Source: Undaria pinnatifida
Taxonomy: Eukaryota; Sar; Phaeophyceae; Laminariales; Alariaceae
Direction of reading: 5' to 3'
DNA length: 64,000 nucleotides
NCBI GenBank assembly: GCA_012845835.1
Contig: JABAKD010000016.1
Location: 21,410,696 to 21,474,695, forward strand
A program made the translations under genes and the position numbers. Shown one piece after another: positions 44,923 to 56,900 of this stretch. The notes below the pieces were generated by a model. It worked only from the letters and a program-made list of their open reading frames with translations. It had not been told where the DNA came from and did not search any database. How positions within the stretch are numbered: position 1 is the first letter of the stretch; each line of letters begins with the position of its first letter.

Positions 44923-47900
44923 AACGTTGATGCTACGGATTGAGTTCCTCACGCGAGGAACTACGGGTCGGTCTACTAATTTCTCGAGAATACCTCGACG
45001 AGTAGCGTTTTTGCGGACGCTATGTGCCCTCGAAGTGTTGGTCGAGATGCGCGAACGGACGAACGCCTTCGAAGTCAGTCATGATGTCGGGTGACATATC
45101 GATATTGACCCCCGTTTCCTCGCGTTGTGAGGAGCTCAGAAAATTGTTAGAATCTGCTGCCCGGGTTCCCTACGGTGGGATGGCCACGTGTGGGGAAAAC
45201 AAAAAAATCCAGTTGGCCCGCCGGGGTCACTTGAGCGAGTGAGTAACCCCCCTCTGCTCACTTGCGGCCTTAATCTTTCGTGTTGCTGGTCGCCCCGGTG
45301 GAGTATTAGGTTATCCTCGAGCCTGGTATAGGTCAGTTCCGTGAGTTCGAATCCCCCCGAGTGCATACTCGTATAACTTCGTGAGGACTTTTTTTCTTGG
45401 GCACAAATTGACTTGCGGAAAGCGCGAGAGCGTGAGTTAGCAACACTCGACGAAAAATCGACGAGCAGTGGGATTGCTGAACCCTATGCGCGATAAAAAT
45501 TGAAGGCAAAAGAACCGGGGGGAAGAAGGGACGACACCGGTGACCACGGCTTGTCCAGAAGCTGGAAAGTAGAAGTGTGCAAAAAAAAAAAAAAAAAGGA
45601 AAATTGTATCCGCAATCTGGAAGAGCTAGCTAGCTACGCTGCGCCAAAAGAAATCGCCCAAAAGTCTGTCGGCAGCAGTGAGATACAAAGTCGGTCATGC
45701 GAGAGTGGCTCAAACCCGATAGCCAAAAGGGGGTACCCTACCCGTGGCCTCGCTCTCTAAAAAAAAGCTTGAGGCAATCCGAACCCGAGTATCGTCGCTG
45801 CCTCACGCGCGCTCGCTTGCTTGCCTCACAAGCTTGCTGCGTTGGAGCTCGTTCGATCGCGTGAAACTCCTACACTCCAGCGGCTCGGATTGCTTTATGT
45901 TGGAGGCCAACGCTGTAATCGGCAGTTTGTTCTTCGTCGCTTTTTTTTTGTTGAGTCGTAACCCCTTTTAGAGCCCCAAAATCTCTCCCAATACTAACTT
46001 CGAGTAATTTTGTCCCCCAAAAGGGTTTCAGTTGGAAAGGCGTTAAGTCCTCCAAGGGGGTTAAGTTGAGCCTTGAGAAATACAATACAAGGGAATAGGA
46101 AATGCTTTATAGCTGTTATATGCTGAAGGAAGGGACACCTGCAGCGGTTTGAGGAGGCGCACCGTTTTTTTTTCTTAGGTTGCTTGCTTTGAGAGCTCTA
46201 CACCTCTGGAGCTCCTAAAAAAAAACTGTGTTTTTTTGCGAGACCTAAAAACGTTATTCGTATGATATGATACCCTGATGAACAATCCTACCTGGTATGG
46301 CCTAGGCTATTCAACGAAAATTATATTCGAGACGAAACAATGAAAGACTGAATCTACGATAGCCACCGCCCCCCCCCCCCCGCCCCGCCCCGCCCCGCCC
46401 CGCCCCGCCCCGCCCGAAAACCAACGATTTTTTTTTTTTTTCAACGAACGATGACGTCGGGGTGGCAAGAGGCAGCGTGCTTAGAGAGATACGGCCGGGA
46501 GCTGGTTTCACTTCGGTCGATTTCGTTTAAAGAAATGTTGGGGGGGGGTTACCGTGTAGAACGAACGAGTCCACATTCCGGCGATTTTGGATTGTAGGGA
46601 GCACAGCCGTTCGGGAAACGTTTCGGTGGAAAACGTGTTTGCCTCTATCTGTACGAGAGCAGGACAAACCCTTTTCTCGAACGATGAAAATCTATTTTTT
46701 TGTGTGTAGCGCAAGAAACCGATGCAGTATCGATCAGACGCATGCTACGAGAGCATATATATATATACTTTATTATGTAAAAAAACAGGTGCAACTTTTG
46801 ACGCCCTCCCTCCCTCCGCCCCCCCCATCCCTCCCTCCCTCCCTCCCTCCCTCCCTCCCTGCCTTCTTATCCATCACTCCTCTTGTTCTCGTCGCCATGT
46901 GATACTCCCCACGATCAACCATAGTTTTTCTCGGCAACTCTCTTTCCCTCCCTCCTCTCACGCATTTGAATCAAAGATATATATACCTAATGGTCTTTTC
47001 GGATCATTTTTCAATGCGATTCAGAAGCTCACGCTGCGCGCTATTTGTCCAAATGGCAAACTCGACAAATAAAATGCAAACAGTTTTTTTTTTTTCATTT
47101 TTGCGTTTGCCGCAGGCTGATGATTGGTGTTACCTGCGCCCTGGACCATATGCATTGCCACCGGGTTGTCCACGTTGACGTTAAACCGGACAACGTGTTT
47201 CTGAAGCACCGAGCGGGGGGGGGCTACACGCCCAAGCTCGGGGACTTGGGGCTGGCGCTAGGTGAGCTTGTTTCGTTTCGGGTTTTTGTTTGCTGGTGGC
47301 TCGTTGATTGGTTGGGTGGTTGTTTTTTCTCGTCTGATCGATGATTGGGTGACGGCGGGGGGGGAGTGGTGGTGGTGGTGGAGGGGGGGGGGGGGAGTGG
47401 CTTCCGTTCGCCCGCTGATTGGTTGGCTCGTGTTTTTGGTTGGTTTTACTGGCTGTCTGGTTGGTTGGCTTGTTGGTTTGTTGCTTAGTTGGTCAACCGG
47501 CCCGTTATCGTCACATGCTCACTTAGCTTCTACTCAAATTCCGGGACCGCGGCCAGGCTGCGCTGAGGTCGGTCGATCTGGTTGGTTATTTGGTTGGCTG
47601 GTTGGTTGGTTCACACCAAGGTTGGTTGGTTGGTTGGTTACTTTGTTGGTTGGACGCGTGCTGCGCGATGTAAACTATCGTTGTTTTTTTTTTTTTAGCA
47701 AAAAATGTTTTCTGAACGACGGGGTTGCGCTCCTCACCTCAACCCCTTTACAAATGGAAACCCGTTTTTGGGGACAAAATTACCTGGATTTAGTATAGGG
47801 AGGGGTTCGGGGGCTCTAAAGGGGTTAAAATCCCAAAATCGTCGGAAACGGTTTTATTAATATTCTTGTTTTTTGCAATATTCATTTTTTTGGCATCGTA

Positions 47901-50900
47901 TGCATTGCTCAGGCATATACGGTGACGTATACCCGGTTTAGAGACCACCCTGTGACAAAAGCCAACTTAGGTGGTCTTGTTATCTCTAGTATGGCCTTAT
48001 CTTTTGATACTGCAAAAAATACCCAATACTAATTCCAAGTGGTTTCTTCGTGACAAACCGATCTACCTGGTCTTTTCTCTACTGTGGTCTTACCCGGATG
48101 GTTTCAATTACACCGGGTGGTCTTAAATTGAAGCCGTTACCAGGATGGTCTTAATTACACCGGGTGGTCTTAAAATGAAGCCGTTACCCGGATGGTCTTA
48201 ATTACAACGGGTGGCCTTAAAATGAAGCCGTTACCCGGATGGTCTTAATTACAACGGGTGGTCTTAAAATGAAGCCGTTACCCGGATGGTCTTAATTACA
48301 ACGGGTGGCCTTAAATTGAAGCCGTTACCAGGATGGTCTTAATTACACCGGGTGGTCTTAAAATGAAGCCGTTACCCGGATGGTCTTAATTACAACGGGT
48401 GGCCTTAAAATGAAGCCGTTACCCGGATGGTCTTAATTACAACGGGTGGTCTTAAAATGAAGCCGTTACCCGGATGGTCTTAATTACACCGGGTGGTCTT
48501 AAAATGAAGCCGTTCTACTTGGTCCTATCTCTACCATGGTCTTACCCGAATGGTCTTAATTACACCGGGGTAGTCTTAAATTGAAGCCGATCTACTTGGT
48601 CTTATCTCTGCTTTGGTCTTACCCGGATAGTCTTAATTACACCGGGTGGTCTTAAAATGGGTGCACCACTGTACAGGTGACGGGGTTTGTTCATCAGGTT
48701 GCAGTTCCAGTTTACTGAAAATGAGTTTTTGGGTGGGTGAGGTATGTAGTATATAGCTCCTCTCTGCCGTATCTTATGTCTGGCGTCCGATCTAGATCCC
48801 CGCGCCATGGGTGTCGGTCCGTCGATTTGGTTGGTTGGTTGGTTGGTTGGTTGATTCCCAGGTTGGTTGGTTGGTTAGTGGATTATTTGGTTGGTTGGTT
48901 GGTTTGTTGGTTAGTTGGTTGATTTTTTGGTGGATTGGTTGATTGGTTGGTTGGTTGGTTGGTTGGTTAGTTGGTTGGTGGATTGGTTTGTTGGGTTGCT
49001 GGTTGGTTGGTTGGTTGATTGGTTAGTTGAATGGTTGGTTAGTTGGTTGGTTGTTTGGTTGGTTATTTGGTTGGTTGGTTGCATGATCCGTAAAAGAAAT
49101 GGTTATTCTTTGTTTTGTTTTTGTTATGCTTGCCATCCGATATACCTGGTATTTTCCAAGTACATTAGAAGGATATACACACATATATATGTATACAGCG
49201 TCAAGGCCTTTCACTATGATCTACTTTCGTGCATGAACCTGTCACAGAAAAAAAAAAGTAGAGAACTAATAATCGGTAAAAAGAAAAACAAAGGTGCAAA
49301 AATACTTCATTACATCCTGAGGGGCGCATGCATACATATCGTATCGAGATACGATACGATACGATACTATATATGCATCTAACTAAGCCGTGCACCCCTG
49401 CCCAAAGCATTGCGTTTTGTGTGCACACCCTGATTGATCTTATCCCATCGCGTATGATTTTCTGGCTAGGTTAGGGCTTCGTAGAGGTTTCCGGTGGAGC
49501 TGAAACCTGGTACCAGGTATATCGGTATGCCACCGGTAGAACACTAAATAGCGTAAGGCGTTGGTGTGCCTGAACAAATATATGACCGCTTTATTGTGGA
49601 GGAAGCTGTGTCATTCATCCCAACGCTATCAGTGCAGTGCCCGAGCAGCATGACCGCATTGTATCGGGATACCGCCTCATTCATTCCAGGTTATTGAGTG
49701 CAATTCCCCAGTCAGAAGTCAGCGCCAAGCGATTTTGACCGCCTTGTATCGGAGGTACCGCGTTACCCGGGCCGCCTTGTTGGGAGACCCCCCCTGCTGT
49801 GGCATACCAGGCATCAAATGGGGGTGCATGGTGTTAGATACACCCCCGGGGGGCGCATACATTTGTTTTGTTTCCGGTCAAGATAACCCATCTCCAGGCC
49901 AGTTGCGGAAATTGGGAGGGAAGGGGCGAAGGGGGGGGGGCGTTTTTTTCGTTTGTTTGTTTGTTTGTTTGTTTTTTTCCTCGTTTCTCACATATTTCTT
50001 TGTTTTCGTCTTGTCGTCGTCCCGGCGGCAGCGGCGGCAGCGGCGGCGGCGGCAAAGCGTCGACAAAAAAAAAAAAAAAAAAAAAAAAAAGTGTGGCTCT
50101 TGTCTTGCTGTTTTCAAGGGGCGAGCTACTTACTGCTTTAAAACTACTACCAGGTATTAAATATCCGGGTAACACCCTTTCGGCGAAAAAATGTGTATGC
50201 ACCCCTTGTGGGGGGGGGGGGGGGAGGCATGTCAAGGGCCGTGTACTCATGTGTTGCTTGCCTTCGTCATTGGACCACTGACCACGCATCGTCCCGTTCG
50301 AGACGGGAGCAGAACCGTTCCCACTCCCAACAGAAGACTTCTCCAACATTTGGGCGCTTAAGTTACGATTTTTTCCGTGTTGCTGTTGCATAAAAGTGCT
50401 TGATTATCTCAACCCACCCCTCGGCGTGCTTATGAGACATGCACCGCTATCCAAAGCGTTGTATTTTATACCAGCTACACGCACCCTGAACCTAGCACAC
50501 CTCACAAGATTTGCGGGCCAGGTTAGGACTTCATTAGGATTCTTCTGTTAACCCCTTTAGAGCCCCCGAACCCCTCCCCATACTATATCTAAGTGATTTT
50601 GTCCCCAAAACATGTTTCCAGTTGTAAAGGTATTATTAGTGGGGTGTTGGTCCGTTTGACCGCTTGCAAAAGGTTAACCTAAAGCTCACCTTACCCAAAC
50701 TAAGCCTTTGCACAGTTCTGGTCGGGTCGGGACCTGGTACCAGGTATATCGGTATACTACTTACAGAACCGGTAGCAGCATACCTGGTACCACTCTGTCC
50801 AGGTATATTAGCTACATCAGGATATCCATAAATGTAAGCTACATATGTCACGTTTGAGAGCGTATGACGCCGACTACAAATTTGACAAAGAAAGAGGCAT

Positions 50901-53900
50901 TGATTGTTACGTATTCCTATCACGAAGAGAGGATTAAAAAAAAAAAAAAAGTGAAAAAAAAATTGAAAATTCAGCAGTGGATGGGCGGCTTTTACATATA
51001 GCCGCCCCGGTTTTGTCTTATACAGAAATACGTGGTATTAAATAGGGGTGGATGGCTTTATATACACCGCTATGACCGGGGGCATATGTGTATAAAAATA
51101 TAAAATGAAAATACACTCCAGCTGTGAGATCGAAGATTTTGTCGAAACTCATATTTGCAAGCTGTGTGTGATACTCCGATCGCGCGTATTACGGGTTGTG
51201 TGACCTCATTAAGAATATAGGTCGGCGACTCCCCTTACAACTACAGTTAGTGTAGCTGTCAGGGTCAACAGGGTGATGTTAGGCAGTTTGTGCGCGGAAA
51301 CTATAAAACCCGTTTCTGAGGGGGGAAAAATCTGACAGCTATGGAGGGATATGTATCCTTTTATCAAGTGAATCCTGTAAGTCCAATAACCGGTGAGGGG
51401 AGGTATATAAGGACGTGGGGGCCTGGTTTTGATCAAAAGCGAGCGGGGTTGGAGGGGGGGGGGAGGGGGGGGGGGGGCGTACGGGCGGGCAATTTGTGCG
51501 TGGAAGCTATAAATCCTTTAAGGGGATAAATCTGACGGTTTTGGGAAAAAAAAAACAACTATATACCAGGTATATACACAGCTAGCTGTCAGATTTTGTC
51601 CCTCTCAGAAACGGGTTTTATAGTTTCCGCGCACAGACTGACTAACATCACCCTGTTGACCCTGATAGCTACACTGTAGTTGCAAGGGGAGTCGCCGACC
51701 CCTATCCTTAATGTGGACAAACAACCCGTAATACGCGCGATCGGAGTATCACACACAGCTTGCAAAGATGAGTTTCGACAAAATCTTCGACCTCACAGCT
51801 GGAGTGTACTTTTTTTTTTGTAATTCGGGGCCTGACCAAAAAATTGACGATCGATTGCAATATTTGCAAAGCGTCTACGAGGTACCAGTCAGAAGTAGCG
51901 TGCAGAGGGCGCAGCAAGCATAATACGAGTAGAGCTTCACCATGCCGCTGCCTGCGCCCCGTCGCGTACGAACGAGCATTTTTGCAGTTAGTTATTGCTG
52001 TCGTCGCCGTTCGAACCCCCAAGTTCTTTTATCATTGACAACTTCGTATTTGATAGCAGCGACCGATGCCGTGATCGTCCATTTTTATAAAATTGTTCTA
52101 AACGCACACACACGTCGTCGGCTGTGATGAGTTCAATAAATCTAAGGGTCGATACCCACTGCGTGATGTACCAGCCGCTCGTTTTTTTATGCAGAAGACA
52201 TGAATATTGTCCTCTGAACACGCATACATGAGTTCTACAAATATGTGGATGTTGTCAACGACGAAAAAGTTATCCTACGAAAATATTCCAATAATAATGG
52301 TAGCTGCTTTATCCTCAGGAAGGTTGTTACGATAGTCACAGAAAAGAAATTTTAAGGACGTCAGCCGTGAGTTCGACGAATTTTGGGCCAATACTCATCT
52401 TTGCAAGCTGCGTTGTTGGTACTTGTAACATACTGTATGGGTGAGTCTTTTATTGGGAGGGGTCCTGTTTTTCGCCTGCTATAATGATCAGTGTTGGTAT
52501 TTTTGCTCTTAGGTGGGGAATTTTGAGCTAGATCTAACATCATAACTATTTTATAAGCTGATATCCGTCAGTGTTTTTTTAACATTTTTCGTCGGCAATG
52601 TTTCCCTGTACTATAATCAAGTAAGTCTCAAAGAAAGGGGTTAAGAACGGATTCTGTCGGATCAACGAAAAAACGCCTAAAAAAAAAAGTTTCCGTCAGG
52701 ACGGCGCAGGAATTGTTTTACCTTTTTTTGTTCCTCGTGACGAGCTGGCCCAGGTAAAAAATGAGGTTACCAAACATCAATCAGGATCGAGCTTTTCGTC
52801 GCTCACTCATGAAGAAATAAATAGAAAAAAAACACACACAAGCAAGAAATAAACCAGGGGAAACACAACACTCTGTTTCTTTTGTATTGCCTGTTTTTCG
52901 GGGGCTATTAATAGGATTGATCTCAGAAAACAAATCGAGCGCTCCCCGGTTAACGAAACTCTCTTGAAACTTTCCACCACTTGGGTCGCCGACGGCTCTT
53001 TTTTCTTTTCCTTTTGTCTCAATTTTTTTTTCTCGTGACACGGAAGCCGAGGGTACCTTAACCGCTTTTTCGACAACATGGTTGACGCACTCTTTAAACT
53101 ACATATTTTACCCTTGGCCCAACCCCAACCCTAACTTTTTGTTTTGTTTTATCCTCCGGCGGATGGGGAAAAATAAAGCTTTAGCTCACCACACTTCCAC
53201 GTATTTCATACGCGTCGTGTGTCGATTTAACTCAGTTGCTTTCGCAGCCCAACGCTAGCTGGCGCACCCTTCGGGTCCCATTGTAGGTATAGCGTAAGCT
53301 GTCCCTATCAGTGGACTTCGTTACAACCCTAACCCAATGAAACGCAACCAACCAACCAATGTATCATAAGAGTGAAACCCCTTTCGTCTCGTACACAGTG
53401 TGCGTCAACCATGCTGTCCCAAAAGTGGTGTGAGCTCTGCTGAGAAAGCCAGCCCCGGCGGGGATACTACAGCAGTACTAATCATTGAATAAATGTCGTT
53501 CCTAGGATCGGAGTCCCGGACGACGAACTTACTCACGAAAAGGCCAAAAATGAAAAACTAGCGTCGGGATTTATGTCAGAGGTACAAGTCGAGAAAACGG
53601 CATTATATATTTGATATATAGTCTATATGTATGCTTTTTTCCTGCTTGGTTTTATTTAGTTTACCCCCCCCCCCCCTGCCTGGTCGGTGAAAATCCGACA
53701 TGCTCCGTTCCAGCATTGTAGGATTGATTGTAAAGCTAGGTCGGAGTCCCGGACGCCAAACTCACTTCCAAAAATGAAGAAAACGAAAAGAAAAGAGAAA
53801 AAAAAAAAAAAAAAGTAGCGTCGGGATTTATGTCTGTACAAATCGAGAAAATGGCTTTTTTTATTTGATATGTAGTCGAGAGGGCCCGCGAGAGTCTCAG

Positions 53901-56900
53901 CGTCTTCTGCCCCGCACTAGCTTACGCACGACCGCCAACGATCGCCACTACACACCACCAGGGGACCACTTACAATACACTTTTTTCCTACTTGGTTTTA
54001 TTTAGGATACCCCCCTCCCTGCCTGGTCGACATGCTCCGTCCCAGCATTGTAGGATTGATAGTAGGGATGCGCCATGCATGAATATCGAGTGCTCCCCCC
54101 CCGCTGCTGCGCCCTCCTTCCTGCCTGGGCTCTCGAAAAGAGGTATGAATGTGGCGTTTGGAAAAAAAAATGTTCTCTCCCCGGATGTACATACATACAT
54201 ACATACATACATACATACATACATACATACATACATACATACATACATACATACATACATACATACATACATACATACATACATACATACATACATACAT
54301 ACATACATACATACATACATACATACATACATACATACATACATACATACATACATACATACATACATACATACATACATACATACATACATACATACAT
54401 ACATACATACATACATACATACATACATACATACATACATACATACATACATACATACATACATACATACATACATACATACATACATACATACATACAT
54501 ACATACATACATACATACATACATACATACATACATACATACATACATACATACATACATACATACATACATACATACATACATACATACATACTATGTC
54601 CCTGGTATATAATGTGTTGCTTTTCGGGAGCTACTTTCAACACTACAGTTAGTGTAATACTTACGATATAACATATACCAAACGCGACCAAGCACGACAA
54701 GAAAGCAACAAAAAAGACCCGCCGCCGCCCCAATTTCTTCCCGCAACTGGCGCGGCCGGTCCCTCGAGGGTACCTTACCGCTTTTTCGACGACATGGTTG
54801 ACACACTCTCTAAATTATACGCGTATGTGCTCTAACTCTATAGCCCTAACCTTAACTCAATGAAACGCCATCAACCAATGTACGTTGAAACCCCCTTCGT
54901 TTGCACACTGTGCGTCAACCATGTCGTCGAAAAAGTGGTAAGCTCTATTGGAGGCTGGTCAGCCGGTCAAGTCCTGGTCCTGAAATACTTTTTTTTCTCT
55001 TTGTAGACTTTCGTTCGTTCGTTGGTCCGGGAGCGCTCGCTCGTTTATTGATATATACCTGGTACTCCGTATAGTTTAGAGAGTGTGTCAACCATGTTGT
55101 CGAAAAAGCGGTAAGGTACCCTCGAGAGGACCAGCCGGGCCAGTTGCGGGAAGAAATTGGGGCGGCGGCGGGTCTTCTTTGTTGCTTTCTTGTCGTGCTT
55201 AGTCGCGTTTTTGACCTCTCGTGAAGAAGACTATAGCCTCCGCGGAGTTACATTTGTTTTGATGCCTGTTTTTTTGGGAGTTGTGTAACGAACTGTTCAA
55301 AAACATGCTCCCGGATCGACGAGCGAACGTCAATATCGTCAAACAAAAAAGAAAGAGAAAAAAAGAGTTAAACTACCCGCGAGGACAGGCACAGACAGAC
55401 AGACCAAAGCCGCCGAAATTTTTGGAACGTTGATATCAGATTCGTTTTGTTGTTTTTATTTACTCTCAAAACGCCACTTTATGTTATTTTTTTGTTTTGT
55501 TTTGTTTTGTTTTAAATCGTGACAAAAGCCCCGATGTAGAGTGGTCAATAACAATGGACTCTAAAAGCTACGTACGTAGGTACTACGGAAGGCATTCCTC
55601 CCAAAGCAAGACCAAACGAACCTGCCACGGACTCTGGTAGCACGTCCACCGCGCCGGCGGCTGCTTCCGAGACCGCCACCCCGACCGCCTGTATAGTGCT
55701 CCCACGTCCGGGGCGGTTTCACCTCGTTTTCACTACTTCTTACTGCATTTTGAGCCACTCGGCGCGAGCGAGTGACTTGACTCTGTTCCTCCTCGACGAA
55801 TCGACTTTTTCTAGGCGTTTTCTTTTTTTTCTTGGCGCAGCGTAGCTAACCATTTTCCACGGCGGATTCACATCGCAAACGTAACGCCTTTAAAATTGGA
55901 AACCCTGTTATGGGATCAAATTACTTGGAATTCGTGAAGGGAACGGTTTTGGGGGCTCTAAAGGGGTCAAAACAGCACGAAAAAAACTTCAAAAAGGCCG
56001 AAAAGGAAGAGGCGGGGGGGGGAGGGGTCCACTCGCGCGAGTGACCCCCTCTTCTTGTGTGTGGAGGTGTATGAGCTCCTTCAGATGAAGCGCCTCAGCG
56101 AAAAGAATGTTCGTTTCTACCGTACGCACGGGCTACCGTAAGCGGGCGGGGGGGGGGGGGGAAGGGGGGGCTCGATATTCATGCATGGCCGTAGTCGTAT
56201 ATCCATAGACCCTCGCATCCCTACTATGGTATACCGGGATGGAGCACGTCCGGGCTTCACCGACCCGGCGGACATATTGTTCGCACCAAGCGCCTTGAAG
56301 CGTCGTGAGGTGTTCGGCGAGTCGCATGAAGGGTGAGCTGCACTGCATCCTTCCAAGAACCGCTCGTAATAAGACGCGCTTCGGCGCCTTCGTCCCTTCT
56401 TTCTTGCTCACGGGTGGCAGCGCCAAATGAGTTGTACTTTGTTTCCTGGTGTAGCCGAGGGGGGGTCACCTTTGGGGGCTTTCGTTTGCAGTGTGGGTCG
56501 GGGTCCCCTCGCACGCGAGTGACCCCTCCCCTATCGACGCACGCTACGTTAGAGGTAGAACTTTTCGTCTGAGATTGTTTCAGGACGACGGGACTCGTTA
56601 ACCAAAAAAATCGTCGGAAAAATCCGCCATTTTTTGTTCATGGTTCCCGTTGGTGTACCTATGCCATGGGAGGGACTTTTCACCCGGTATGCAGCGCGCA
56701 GTTTTTTTTTTTCATCCGGGAACAAAGTCAGTTTTTTTCGGGAGATGTCTTGAGCTCCCAAATTTGAGGAATCTCATTAAAAAAAAAGTGAAGCGCACCT
56801 CTGTCTCGTAGCGCGTGTCTGTTTCGTATTGCGGTCTCAACCCTTACGCGCCGCACGGCTACAAGTCGCGGGTATGGATTCGCAACGGAATTGTAAGCTA

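Larger units (their letters stand above)
41079..47115. other. Kinase intron 3 (6.0 kb)
   Basis: It begins with decayed partial copies of exon 3 and holds a TRIM-like element, a 19-bp array, a hexamer array, a retroposon tail, a SINE and two mini-MITE/repeat blocks. Confidence 0.7.

Noticed and set aside
47262-47798. 178-codon plus-strand frame after exon 4
   Set aside because: Starts in the exon 4 donor region and is Gly/Trp/Leu filler from GGTT repeats.
43406-48660. CRISPR arrays at the 19-bp and 47-bp repeats
   Set aside because: Units abut with no unique spacers, and the context is eukaryotic.
53988-54733. Frames of ~170-240 codons over the TACA array on both strands
   Set aside because: Pure translation of a tetranucleotide repeat (Tyr-Ile-His-Thr or Met-Tyr-Val-Cys); no domain, no splice support.
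56117-56514. 79-97-codon minus-strand frames near 56.1-56.5 kb
   Set aside because: No recognisable domain; part of the sequence recurs near 62290, so it is more likely repeat.
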